Positions 18,060-26,786 of a stretch of DNA of 64,000 nucleotides are shown here, piece after piece (position 1 is the first letter of the stretch; the number at the start of each line of letters is the position of its first letter). The notes below the pieces were generated by a model. The model was given only the letters and a program-made list of their open reading frames with translations, searched no databases and was not told the DNA's origin. The translations under genes were made by a program, and so were the position numbers. This stretch comes from Cyanobium sp. FACHB-13342. Lineage in GTDB: Bacteria; Cyanobacteriota; Cyanobacteriia; PCC-6307; Cyanobiaceae. Location of the stretch: assembly GCF_014697415.1 (NCBI RefSeq), contig NZ_JACJRT010000014.1, positions 203,075 through 267,074 on the forward strand, written 5' to 3'.

Positions 18060-19562
18060 GTGGACATGATCCGGCCAGCGCCGTGGTGGAGCATGTTTAC
18101 GGAATACCGTCCCGATCGGGGCTACGACGAGTATTTCAGCGCGGTGGACGTGCCCCGCACAGCCCTGCGCCCCCTGCTCTCCTCCCTGGGCCAGCTGGGC
18201 CTCGACGAACTCAACCGCAACCACGCGGCGGCCGGCGTGTTGCTGCGGCGGCTGGGGGCCACCTTCCGCCTCAACGGCTCCGGCAGCCAGGGGGGCGAAC
18301 GGATCCTGCCCTTCGATCCCCTACCCCGACTGATCAGCAGCGGGGACTGGCAGCGCTTAGAGGACGGTCTGTTTCAGCGGCTGGAAGCGATAGATCTCTT
18401 CCTCGCCGACGTCTATGGCCCCCAGCGAATCCTGGGCGACGGGGTGATCCCCCGGGAAGACGTGGAAAGCTCCCAGGGCTGGCGACCCCAGCTGCAGGGC
18501 TTCGAACCGCCGCTGGGTCGCTGGTGCCACATCTCCGGCCTCGACCTGGTGCGCGACGGCCAGGGCACCTGGCGGGTGCTGGAGGACAACCTGCGCTGCC
18601 CCTCCGGCGTGGCCTATTTCCTGGAAAACCGCCGGGTGATGAAGCGCATGTTCCCGAGCCTGTTCTCGGGGCGCACGGTGCAGCCGATCGACGACTACCC
18701 CTCCCACCTGCTGCAGACCCTGCGGGAGCTGGCCCCCTGGACCGACACCCCCAAGGTGGTGCTGCTCACCCCCGGGGTGTTCAACAGCGCCTATTTCGAG
18801 CACAGCTACCTGGCCCAGCAGATGGGCATCCAGCTGGTGGAGGGCCGCGACCTGGTCTGCCAGGACGACCGGGTGTGGATGCGCAGCACCGCCGGCCTCG
18901 AACCGGTGGATGTGATCTACCGGCGCATCGACGACGACTTCCTCGATCCAGCCGTGTTCCGCAGCGATTCGATGCTGGGGGTACGGGGCCTGATGGCGGC
19001 CTACCGGGCCGGCCGGGTGGCGATCGCCAACGCCCCCGGCACCGGCGTGGCCGACGACAAGCTGATCTACGCCTATGTGCCGGAGATGATCCGCTACTAC
19101 CTGGGCGAAGAGCCGATCATCGAAAACGTGCCCACCTACCTGTGCGCCCGACCCGATGACCAGGCCTACGTGCTGGCCCACCTGGGCGAGCTGGTGGTGA
19201 AGGCGGTGGCGGAAGCCGGCGGCTACGGGATGCTGATCGGCCCCCACGCCAGCCGGGAGGAGATCGCCGAATTTGCCGGCAAGATCCAGGCCGATCCCCG
19301 CAACTACATCGCCCAGCCCACCCTGGAACTCTCCACCGTTCCCTCCCTGAGCGAGGGCGAGCTGTTCCCCTGCCACGTGGACCTGCGGCCCTACGTGCTG
19401 CGGGGCAAGGGGGCCTGGGTGAGCCCCGGCGGCCTCACCCGGGTGGCCCTGCGCCGGGGCTCCCTGGTGGTGAACTCCTCCCAGGGCGGCGGCTGCAAGG
19501 ACACCTGGATCGTGAGTGAAAGCGAGGAGACCGGCGCCGCACGGCAGGAGGTTCCATGCTGA
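18060..19562 (+). CDS. Circularly permuted ATP-grasp family protein (DUF404/DUF407 type)
   Basis: The 500-residue protein matches the circularly permuted ATP-grasp type 2 family in length and content: FDPLPRLISSGDW near residue 80, a central ISGLDLVRDGQGTWRVLEDN strand with the acidic metal ligands, RVMKRMFP, VFNSAYFEHSYLAQQMG and a C-terminal VKAVAEAGGYGMLIG nucleotide-binding segment. Such proteins are predicted peptide or amide ligases, but the product of this cassette is not known. It starts at the GTG at 18060 or the ATG at 18066 and overlaps the alpha-E gene by seven bases. With the alpha-E and transglutaminase genes it forms a recurrent three-gene operon found in many bacteria. Confidence 0.88.
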   Translation: MDMIRPAPWWSMFTEYRPDRGYDEYFSAVDVPRTALRPLLSSLGQLGLDELNRNHAAAGVLLRRLGATFRLNGSGSQGGERILPFDPLPRLISSGDWQRLEDGLFQRLEAIDLFLADVYGPQRILGDGVIPREDVESSQGWRPQLQGFEPPLGRWCHISGLDLVRDGQGTWRVLEDNLRCPSGVAYFLENRRVMKRMFPSLFSGRTVQPIDDYPSHLLQTLRELAPWTDTPKVVLLTPGVFNSAYFEHSYLAQQMGIQLVEGRDLVCQDDRVWMRSTAGLEPVDVIYRRIDDDFLDPAVFRSDSMLGVRGLMAAYRAGRVAIANAPGTGVADDKLIYAYVPEMIRYYLGEEPIIENVPTYLCARPDDQAYVLAHLGELVVKAVAEAGGYGMLIGPHASREEIAEFAGKIQADPRNYIAQPTLELSTVPSLSEGELFPCHVDLRPYVLRGKGAWVSPGGLTRVALRRGSLVVNSSQGGGCKDTWIVSESEETGAARQEVPC

Positions 19563-20515
19563 GCCGGGTAGCCGATTCGCTCTACTGGATCAACCGCTAC
19601 GTGGAACGGGCGGAGAACATCTCCCGCTTCGTGGAAGTGAGCGAGGCCATGGCCCTCGACTGCCCCCCGGGCAGCGCCGAGCCCTGGCTGCCCCTGATCG
19701 ACGCCAGCGGCGATCGGGAGTTGTTCGATCGTCTCTATCCAGGCGGTGGGCCTGACCAGGTGGTGGAGTTTCTGGTGCGGGCCGAAGCCAATGCCAACAG
19801 CGTGGTGAACTGCATCGCCATCGCCCGGGAAAACGCCCGCCAAATCCGCGAGGTGATCACCACCGAAATGTGGGAACAGCTCAACGACATCTACTGGACC
19901 CTGCTCGACAACGAGGGCTTCTGGAAACAGCCACCCCAGGAGCAGCTGCGGGACATCCGCCGGGCCTGCCAGCTGTTCTATGGCATCACCGATGCCACCC
20001 TCAGCCGCGACCTCTCCTGGCAATTCAGCCGCCTGGGACGGGTGCTGGAGCGGGCGGAAAAAACCACCCGGATCCTCGATGTGAAGTACTTCCTGCTGCT
20101 GCCCTCCCCGGACGAGGTGGGCGGCGTGCTGGATGAACTGCAATGGATCTCCCTGCTGCGCAGCGCCGGGGCCTACCAGATGTTCCGCCAGTCCCGCCAA
20201 CAGGCGATCGAACCCAAAGCCGTGGCCTCCTTTCTGCTGCTCGACCCGATCTTTCCGCGGTCGGTGCGCTACTGCCTGGAGCGCATCCACGAAACCCTGC
20301 GGATCGTGCGGGGCCAAGCGGTGCCGGGAGCTCCCGATGATCTCGAATGCCTCAGTGGGCTCACCCTGGCCCGCTGGAGCTACACCCGCATCGACGAGCT
20401 GATCGCCGGAGGATTGCACGAGTCGATTGACGCCCTGCAACGGGACCTCAACCGGCTCCATGATCTGATCGAGCAGCGCTACTTCATCGCCGAGCCCGCA
20501 TGCGTGCCCGCGTAA
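19556..20515 (+). CDS. Alpha-E domain protein (DUF403)
   Basis: The 319-residue, mainly helical protein has the typical opening MLSRVADSLYWINRYVERAEN and the internal FYGITDATLSRDLSWQF and LGRVLERAEKTTRILD segments of the alpha-E family. Its biochemical role is unknown; it nearly always accompanies the permuted ATP-grasp protein and a transglutaminase-like protein. The gene overlaps the ATP-grasp gene by 7 bases and the transglutaminase gene by 16, so the three are translated as a unit. No membrane segment or signal peptide is present, so it is cytoplasmic. Confidence 0.88.
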   Translation: MLSRVADSLYWINRYVERAENISRFVEVSEAMALDCPPGSAEPWLPLIDASGDRELFDRLYPGGGPDQVVEFLVRAEANANSVVNCIAIARENARQIREVITTEMWEQLNDIYWTLLDNEGFWKQPPQEQLRDIRRACQLFYGITDATLSRDLSWQFSRLGRVLERAEKTTRILDVKYFLLLPSPDEVGGVLDELQWISLLRSAGAYQMFRQSRQQAIEPKAVASFLLLDPIFPRSVRYCLERIHETLRIVRGQAVPGAPDDLECLSGLTLARWSYTRIDELIAGGLHESIDALQRDLNRLHDLIEQRYFIAEPACVPA

Positions 20516-21381
20516 TCCACACCTTCACCTACCGGTACAGCGCTCCGGTGTTGCTGGGGCCCCATCGCTTCTGCCTGAAGCCCAGGGGCCATGGCTTTCA
20601 GCGCCTGCTGGACTTCCAGCTGACCGTCACGCCAGAACCGGGCCGGCTCTACCCCCTGGTGGCCGCCAGTGGCGATGAAATCCTCCGCGCCCGCTTCAGC
20701 GGGGCCACGGACGCCTTCCTGGTGCGGGCCAGCAGCCTGGTGGAAACGGACACCGCTCCCCTGCTGCGGGCCTGCCTGGAGGACAACGAACCCCTGCTGC
20801 CCTATCCGGTGGGTCACCTCAACGGTGACCTGGCCGGCAGCCTCGAGGGCTGGCTGCCCAATGGCCAACACGATCCTGCCGCCGTGGACATGGCCCAGGA
20901 AGCCCTGATGGGCAGCGACCAGCGCGCGCTGATGTTTCTGCAGCAGCTGGTGGAAATCATCCAGGACCGGGTGAAGTACACCCAGCGGCATGTGGGCCCC
21001 GCCTGGCCCGCCGGTCGCACCCTCAAGGAGCGGGTGGGCTCCTGCCGCGACCTGGCCATGCTGATGGTGGAGGCCTGCCGCTGCGTGGGGCTGCCGGCCC
21101 GCTTCGTGAGCGGTTACCACCTGTTGGAGCCGAAACCGGAGCGCTACGACCTGCACGCCTGGGCGGAGGTGTACCTGCCCGGGGCGGGCTGGCGGGGCTT
21201 CGACCCCAGCGGCATGGGGGTGGTGGACGACCGCTACATCACCCTGGCCACCTCCTCGAAACCGGAACTCACGGCCGCGATCACGGGCAGCTTCTCAGGG
21301 CCCAACGGGGTGGAGAGCGCCTTGGAGTGGAGCATTGAGGCCGATATCCAAGAACCGGCTGTGGTTCTCGACCCCGTCTGA
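20500..21381 (+). CDS. Transglutaminase-like cysteine protease family protein
   Basis: The 293-residue protein has an N-terminal beta domain (RVIHTFTYRYSAPV, about 1-100) and a transglutaminase-like core with the catalytic Cys in KERVGSCRDLAMLM (about 188), His in YDLHAWAEVYLPG (about 216) and Asp in WRGFDPSG (about 232). All three triad positions look intact. It could cleave or re-form amide bonds in the product of the partner ATP-grasp protein; this is inference from the operon. No signal peptide is visible. It is the last gene of the cassette and ends nine bases from a convergent GGDEF gene. Confidence 0.88.
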   Translation: MRARVIHTFTYRYSAPVLLGPHRFCLKPRGHGFQRLLDFQLTVTPEPGRLYPLVAASGDEILRARFSGATDAFLVRASSLVETDTAPLLRACLEDNEPLLPYPVGHLNGDLAGSLEGWLPNGQHDPAAVDMAQEALMGSDQRALMFLQQLVEIIQDRVKYTQRHVGPAWPAGRTLKERVGSCRDLAMLMVEACRCVGLPARFVSGYHLLEPKPERYDLHAWAEVYLPGAGWRGFDPSGMGVVDDRYITLATSSKPELTAAITGSFSGPNGVESALEWSIEADIQEPAVVLDPV

Positions 21382-21390
21382 ATCGAGCGG

Positions 21391-22623
21391 TCACGCCATC
21401 CGCACGGTCCAACCGTCGTCGGCTGAACCCTCCCCGGGAGACTCCAGCTCCAGGCAGACCACCTGGTGACGGCCCCGATCCTTAGCCACATAGAGGGCAG
21501 CGTCCGCGGCCCCCATCAGGGCCTCCAGGTTGTAGCCGCTGGCCCCAGCCGTGGACGCCACGCCCACGGACAACTCAATCTCCACCACCCCGCCCTCCTG
21601 CTTGCGCAGGGGTGTGACCTGGAGCTGCTGGCGGGTGCGCTCCAACATCTGAACCGCCTTGGCGCTGGGGTTTTGCAGCAGGATGATGAATTCATCTCCC
21701 CCCAGCCGGCCGACCAGATCATTGCTGCGGCCCACCCCAGCGAGAAACTGGGACACGTGGCGGATCACCTGATCGCCCACCTCGTGGCCGTTCTGGTCGT
21801 TGATGGTCTTGAAGTGGTCCACATCGACCACCGCCAGCGAGCAGGGCACCCCAACCCGCTCCGCCTTCGCCAACACTTCCCGGGCCGTTTCAAGGAAGGT
21901 GCGGCGGTTGAAGATTCCCGAGAGCGCATCGATCTGAGCCAGGTTGAGCAGCTCCGGCAAAAGCTTGCGGCGCACGAGCAACAGCAGGCCCAGACAACCA
22001 AAAATCAAGGGCAAGGTGCCGGCCGCGAACACCAGCAGCACGAAGTTGAGGGCCTGGTTGCGCTGGGGACGCAGATCAATGACGGTGATCAAGGTGGCGC
22101 GGTCGCCGAAACGACCCAGGCCCTCCAGGGCCAACGGAAACTGGCGCATCGTGACCAGGGCCTCCCCCCCCAGCCAGGGCAGGGGGCCCAGAAAGACACG
22201 ACGGTCCTGGTTGAGGCAGGCCACCACGCCATCCTGCGCCGGACAATCCGCAAAGATCGCCTTGAGGGGCTGCTCGGCTGGCAGTTGCAGCACATGCTGC
22301 AGGGGCATGCTCACCAAGGCACTGTTGGAAGCCGCCAGCACCACCCCCCGTCGATCCACCACCAGCGCACTCTCAAGCGCCTGGTTCGAGGCCGCCCGCT
22401 GCAGCTGACGATGCAAATCATGCAGCGGCCGATAACTGGTCATCCCCTCACTCAGGGACCGTTCCAGGTTGGTGGCATTGCGCAGCTGTTCATTGGCGTT
22501 GGTGGAGAGCACAAGGGCACCAGCCAGCAACGCCATCAGGGCAGAGCCCGTGGCACCGGTGAAGGCCACCAACAACCAGAGTTGCTTGTTGACCCGACCC
22601 TTCAGCAGGGACTCTTCAGCCAA
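21391..22623 (-). CDS. Membrane diguanylate cyclase with periplasmic sensor region
   Basis: The 410-residue protein has a membrane helix near residues 16-42, an extracytoplasmic sensor region of about 150 residues, a second helix near 195-220 and a C-terminal GGDEF domain. The catalytic motif is intact (RLGGDEFIILLQ, about residue 307) and is preceded at the right distance by RSND, an RxxD inhibitory site, so product feedback is expected. The sensor part contains two Cys (ADCPAQDGVVACL) that could form a disulfide. It is divergent from no gene but faces the transglutaminase gene tail to tail. Together with the solute-binding genes on the same strand upstream it could form one regulatory group. 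Confidence 0.88.
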   Translation of the reverse strand: MAEESLLKGRVNKQLWLLVAFTGATGSALMALLAGALVLSTNANEQLRNATNLERSLSEGMTSYRPLHDLHRQLQRAASNQALESALVVDRRGVVLAASNSALVSMPLQHVLQLPAEQPLKAIFADCPAQDGVVACLNQDRRVFLGPLPWLGGEALVTMRQFPLALEGLGRFGDRATLITVIDLRPQRNQALNFVLLVFAAGTLPLIFGCLGLLLLVRRKLLPELLNLAQIDALSGIFNRRTFLETAREVLAKAERVGVPCSLAVVDVDHFKTINDQNGHEVGDQVIRHVSQFLAGVGRSNDLVGRLGGDEFIILLQNPSAKAVQMLERTRQQLQVTPLRKQEGGVVEIELSVGVASTAGASGYNLEALMGAADAALYVAKDRGRHQVVCLELESPGEGSADDGWTVRMA

Positions 22624-22742
22624 AGGGGCCCGGCGACAGAGAGGGTTCCGGCAAGTCAGCTTGGTTCAAGAGAATCATGAGCTTAGGGATGAATAACCGT
22701 ATGCAGCGGTAGAACCAGCACCCTGTCCGAAAGAAGGGCGAT

Positions 22743-22756
22743 GTTGACTAATCAAC
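22743..22756. promoter_or_regulatory. Inverted repeat GTTGA-CTAA-TCAAC upstream of the GGDEF gene
   Basis: A perfect 5-bp inverted repeat with a 4-base spacer lies 120 bases upstream of the diguanylate cyclase start and 87 bases after the end of the solute-binding gene. It could be an operator or a chance palindrome; the protein that might bind it is unknown. Confidence 0.25.
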
Positions 22757-22763
22757 CCAAAAG

Positions 22764-22778
22764 AGATTGAAAAAATCT
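22764..22778 (-). terminator. Weak stem-loop with T-rich flank after the solute-binding gene
   Basis: On the minus strand AGATT and AATCT pair around TTTTC, followed by CTTTT. The stem is only five A/T-rich pairs, so termination would be inefficient and read-through into the GGDEF gene is possible. Confidence 0.25.
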
Positions 22779-22842
22779 AGAGGCACCACACAGGCCAGTC
22801 CGGCCCCAGGGTCAACTCTTAGGAAATCGCCATCCCAGCCCC

Positions 22843-23838
22843 TCACGGCTGAACCAGAAAGGCGCGCGTGGGCTTGGGGAGGGGTTCCTCGGGCTCAATC
22901 CGGCGGGCGGCAACCATGTGGGCCGCCATGCGAGACACCACCTGGGCCACCGCACCCGACTGTCCCAGCAGGCGATCCTGCTCACCTCGGCCCGGGTACC
23001 GGATCCAGCGCTCAGACTCCAGGAAGGCGGCCGGGCTCACCTGCTCCCGTTGGGCCATTAACGCCTGGGACGCCACCGGCTCGGCCTGAACCAAGGCGCG
23101 GGAGGCCCACCAGGTGCGCACCAAATTCCTCACCCGATCGGGATGGCGCTGGGCAAAGGCCGGATTAACCGCCAACACATCCAACACCTCCCCGGGAGTC
23201 TGGAGGGAACTGAACAGCACCCGGTAGCGCGGATCGGCACGCAAGGGGTTGGCGTGGGGGGGATAGGTCACCACCGCGGCCAGATCGCCTCGCGTGAAGG
23301 CAGCCACCAGGCCCTGGGGCCCTTCGTGCACAAGGCGCACCTGATCCAAGCCAAGCCGCTCCGACTCCAGGGCCCGAAGCAGGAGGTATTCGCTCAGCAC
23401 AGCGCGCTCCAGGCCCACCCGTTGCCCCACCAGATCGCGCACGCTGGTGATCTCCCGCCGACTCACCAGCACATCAGCCCCAACGGATTGATCCAGCACC
23501 AGGATCAGCTGCGGGCAGCGGCTGGGGGCCTCCTGGCAGATGGCGATCGCATCGGGAATCGTGGTGGCGATGATGTCCACATCACCGCGTCCATAGGCAG
23601 CGCGCTGATCATCGAGGGAGCTGTACTGCTGCACCCGCAGATCCAGGCCGAAGCGCTGGCCCAGACGTCGCTGCTCCGCCAGGTAAAACGACTCATACCC
23701 CGGCCAGCTGGTGATGGCGACCACCACCTTGGGGTCCTGCCGCAGCAGGCGCCAAACCCCCACCCCTGCCGCCAGCAGGGCCAAACCCGCCAGCCAGGCC
23801 AGGCTTTGCTTCCGAGAGGGCCAGCGCCTTGGCGTCAT
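22843..23838 (-). CDS. Orphan NMT1/SsuA-like solute-binding protein, membrane-anchored
   Basis: The 331-residue protein belongs to the nitrate/sulfonate/taurine-binding-like family: VVVAITSWPGYESFYLAEQRRLGQ at the start of the mature part, YGRGDVDIIATTIPDAIAIC, a hinge VLDQSVGADVLVSRREI and VNPAFAQRHPDRVRNL. An N-terminal hydrophobic segment (about 11-28) lacks a lipobox Cys, so it may stay as a membrane anchor. It is a paralogue of the next gene upstream and overlaps it by ATGA. No permease or ATPase gene is adjacent. Two Cys (ICQEAPSRCPQ) are shared with its paralogue and probably form a disulfide. A sensory role near the GGDEF genes is an inference. Confidence 0.8.
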   Translation of the reverse strand: MTPRRWPSRKQSLAWLAGLALLAAGVGVWRLLRQDPKVVVAITSWPGYESFYLAEQRRLGQRFGLDLRVQQYSSLDDQRAAYGRGDVDIIATTIPDAIAICQEAPSRCPQLILVLDQSVGADVLVSRREITSVRDLVGQRVGLERAVLSEYLLLRALESERLGLDQVRLVHEGPQGLVAAFTRGDLAAVVTYPPHANPLRADPRYRVLFSSLQTPGEVLDVLAVNPAFAQRHPDRVRNLVRTWWASRALVQAEPVASQALMAQREQVSPAAFLESERWIRYPGRGEQDRLLGQSGAVAQVVSRMAAHMVAARRIEPEEPLPKPTRAFLVQP

Positions 23839-24833
23839 CGTCCCGCCTCCTGCACCACACGGGCGTTCACCTGCGGCAGCGGGGCATCCGGACGCACCAG
23901 CTTCAGCTGTTGCTGCACCTGCTGAACGGCCTTGAGGTTTCGTTCCATCACACCCCCCGGAGCCAACAACGCCATCTGCTCTGCCAGGGAAAAGTAAACC
24001 AATCCCCGCTCAGCTGCCTGAAACTCCTGAACACTCACATTCTGGCGCCGGGCCATCAGTATCAGCGCTTCACGGGGATGGAATTTGGCATAGTCGTGGG
24101 CATCCTGCCAGGTGCTGAGCAACTTTGTGATCGCCACAAAGTGCTGCTTGAGATAGGCGGGGTCAACCACAAGCACGTCAAAGATCTCGCCTGGAATCTG
24201 ACGGCTGTCAAAGAGCACTCTGGAGTGTCCAGACCGCAGCGCAGCATCGCTGAACGGTGGGAAAAATGCCACCGCATCCACAGTGCCCTTGGCGAGGGCC
24301 TCTGGCATCTCAGCCAGAGGCATATTCCGAATCACCACCTGATCCAAGGTCAGCCCGGAGCGCTGCAAGGCCCGGCTCACAAAGTAGGGCCCCAGCGTGG
24401 AAAAAGTCATGCCGATGGTCTGACCCGCCAACGCTTTGACAGACCCCACATCCCGACGGGCCGCCAGGATATCGGCCCCCCGGGATTCATCCAGAATCAG
24501 CACCACCTGGGGACACCGCTCGGGGACCCGTCCACAGATGTCCACCAGTTCGACAGTGGTGAGCTGGGCAATCGGAATCTCACCACGCAGATAGGCGTGG
24601 ACGATCTCCTGGGGGTCGGAAAACTGGGAGGTGGTGAGCTTCAGGTTGTGGCGCTCGGCCAGTCCCTTCTGTTGAGCCAGAAAAAAATATTCATAGCCCG
24701 GCCAGCTGGAAACCGGCACATTCACCGCATGGCTGCCCGGGCTGCAGCCCGTCAGGCTCAGCAGGCCCATGGCCAATCCGAGCACAACCGGAAGCTGGCG
24801 CCCCCACCAACCAGGAATCGAGAGCAACGTCAT
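23835..24833 (-). CDS. Orphan NMT1/SsuA-like solute-binding lipoprotein (paralogue of the next gene)
   Basis: The 332-residue protein starts with a lipoprotein signal ending LLSLTGC and continues with VNVPVSSWPGYEYFFLAQQKGLAE, YLRGEIPIAQLTTVELVDICGRVPERCPQ, LILDESRGADILAARRDVG and DVLVVDPAYLKQHF. These segments align one by one with the downstream paralogue, showing a tandem duplication in which only this copy kept a lipobox. ATGA overlap couples the two. The start is at 24833, 121 bases from the divergent GGDEF gene at 24955. No transporter subunits are present, and the ligand is unknown. Confidence 0.82.
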   Translation of the reverse strand: MTLLSIPGWWGRQLPVVLGLAMGLLSLTGCSPGSHAVNVPVSSWPGYEYFFLAQQKGLAERHNLKLTTSQFSDPQEIVHAYLRGEIPIAQLTTVELVDICGRVPERCPQVVLILDESRGADILAARRDVGSVKALAGQTIGMTFSTLGPYFVSRALQRSGLTLDQVVIRNMPLAEMPEALAKGTVDAVAFFPPFSDAALRSGHSRVLFDSRQIPGEIFDVLVVDPAYLKQHFVAITKLLSTWQDAHDYAKFHPREALILMARRQNVSVQEFQAAERGLVYFSLAEQMALLAPGGVMERNLKAVQQVQQQLKLVRPDAPLPQVNARVVQEAGR

Positions 24834-24954
24834 CGCGATCTCGAACGCAGATCAACAATGGACGAACAGACCAACGGGTGAGAGCCCGGCCACGGGCGAT
24901 CCCGAAAACTTCACAGTTGGGCCCGAGCCAGCCGGCGACCCCTACCTTGCGGCG

Positions 24955-26754
24955 ATGGTTCCCCTCCCTGCCGCTTCAGCCACCGCACCATCCCGCCAAC
25001 AGGCCCTGGTACTGGCCCTGTTCACCGGCCTGGCGGTGCTGCTCAACTTGCAGCCCCTGCCACTCTTCTACGGGATTCAGGTGCTCCTGGGCTCCACCTT
25101 GCCAATCCTGGCCCTGCTGCTGTGGCGCACGGGATGGTGCATCCCGATGGGATGCATCGCCAGCCTGGTGACCTGGAAGCTCTGGGGCCACCCCTGGGCC
25201 GTGGTGATCTTCACGGCCGAACTGGTCTGGCTCACCTTGGGATTGGGGCAGCTGGGGCGCCGTTCCATCGACAGGAGCACCGGCGCCATCATTCCGCTGG
25301 CGATCAGCTACTGGATCGTGCTGGGCAGCCCCCTGGTGGCGCTGTTTTACGGCCTGATCCTTAAAATTGATGCCACCAATGTTGCGGTCACAGCCCTGAA
25401 GCAAAGCTTCAACGGGATTCTCAACACCACAATTGCCTTTGTGCTGTATGTGCTGATCAGCGCCATTGAGAACCGCAAAGGCATGGGCAGTGGCATCTCA
25501 CTGCGGGGTGTGATTGTGGGGCTGGTGCTGCTGATCACCACCATTCCGACCCTGTTCATCACGATGGCCTCCGGTTACCAACTGGAGCTGGCGGTGCAGC
25601 AGGCAGAGCTGGATAACCTCAAAGCGGTCAATCAAGCCGTTGCGGCCTCTCGCCCCCTGACAGAACTGCCCGGTGGCGACGTCGCCTACCGCCACATTGA
25701 AGCCAACGGCAAGAGCATCAGCTCTGATCCCGAACTGTTCGCACGGCTGGACAAGTCATTCACCGACGGTGGGCGCAGCTATGTCCATCCTCGCGAGTTG
25801 TCGGTGCTGATTTCCAGGCAGCCGTTGCCCATGCTGAAAAAGTGGATCAACGGCTACTGGAGTTACAGCCAGCTCCACAGGAGTAGCGACCAAGAATCGG
25901 TGCTGATTCAGGTGGTCCAGCCGGCTGCCACCCTGGTGAAACGCATGCAGAACCAAAGTGCCTACCTGCTGGGTGTGGTGCTGGTGATGCTGGTGTTGGG
26001 AACGATCGCCAGCATGGCCCTCGGTGCCCTGTTCGAACGGGAAGTCAACGCCGTGCTGCGCCCCCTGCTGTCCAACAACGACGGCATCGCCACCCTGGCC
26101 CCTTCCCTGATCATCGAGCTGCGCATGATGGTGCAACTGGTGAACCAGCGAATCCAGCAGACGCGCCTACTGGCCGACGATCTCCGGGAGGCCAACCTGG
26201 CCCTGCGGCGCTCCCGGGATGAACTCGAACAGCTCAACACCAGCGACGTGCTCACCGGCTGTGGCAACCGGGCCGCCCTGTTCCAACGGTTGAAGGAGGA
26301 ATGCCATCGATCCCGACGCACGGGCGAACCGCTGAGCTGCCTCACCCTGGATGTGGATGGCCTGACGGCGATCAACGACCGATTTGGCCATGAAACCGGT
26401 GATCTGGTGCTCAAACGGGTGGCCAGTGCGGTGCGGCTGCGGCTGCGCATCACCGATCACTTCTTTCGCAGTGGCGGTGATGAATTCGTGGTGATCGCCA
26501 CCGACTGTGATGGCATCGCCGCCCAGGAGATGGCCACCGAGCTGCGGGCCCTGGTCCGCGAGCTGGGGCTCACCGACAAACACGGACAGGTGCCAACCAG
26601 CATCTCGATCGGCATCAGCAGCCTCACGGGCAAAGACCAGAAGCCGGATACGCTGCTGGCCCGCTCGGATGCGGCCCTGCGGGTAGCCCGGAAACAGGCG
26701 ACATCGGGCATCGCCACAGAGCAAGACATCCCCAGACCTGAACAGCCTGGCTAA
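24955..26754 (+). CDS. Polytopic membrane diguanylate cyclase
   Basis: The 599-residue protein begins with a MASE1-like block of about eight transmembrane helices (residues about 15-215), has an extracytoplasmic region (about 220-330), another membrane helix (about 335-360), a linker coiled coil (ANLALRRSRDELEQL) and a GGDEF domain. The active-site motif SGGDEFVVIA (about residue 507) is intact, and RITD sits five residues upstream as an RxxD inhibitory site. The ATG at 24955 is chosen because it opens directly before the first helix; upstream in-frame codons overlap the divergent solute-binding gene. The GAF-EAL gene follows 32 bases downstream, probably in one operon: a synthase and a hydrolase of the same messenger. 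Confidence 0.87.
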   Translation: MVPLPAASATAPSRQQALVLALFTGLAVLLNLQPLPLFYGIQVLLGSTLPILALLLWRTGWCIPMGCIASLVTWKLWGHPWAVVIFTAELVWLTLGLGQLGRRSIDRSTGAIIPLAISYWIVLGSPLVALFYGLILKIDATNVAVTALKQSFNGILNTTIAFVLYVLISAIENRKGMGSGISLRGVIVGLVLLITTIPTLFITMASGYQLELAVQQAELDNLKAVNQAVAASRPLTELPGGDVAYRHIEANGKSISSDPELFARLDKSFTDGGRSYVHPRELSVLISRQPLPMLKKWINGYWSYSQLHRSSDQESVLIQVVQPAATLVKRMQNQSAYLLGVVLVMLVLGTIASMALGALFEREVNAVLRPLLSNNDGIATLAPSLIIELRMMVQLVNQRIQQTRLLADDLREANLALRRSRDELEQLNTSDVLTGCGNRAALFQRLKEECHRSRRTGEPLSCLTLDVDGLTAINDRFGHETGDLVLKRVASAVRLRLRITDHFFRSGGDEFVVIATDCDGIAAQEMATELRALVRELGLTDKHGQVPTSISIGISSLTGKDQKPDTLLARSDAALRVARKQATSGIATEQDIPRPEQPG

Positions 26755-26786
26755 CTTGAGACTCGATCCCCTGAAGGCTGAGGCCG

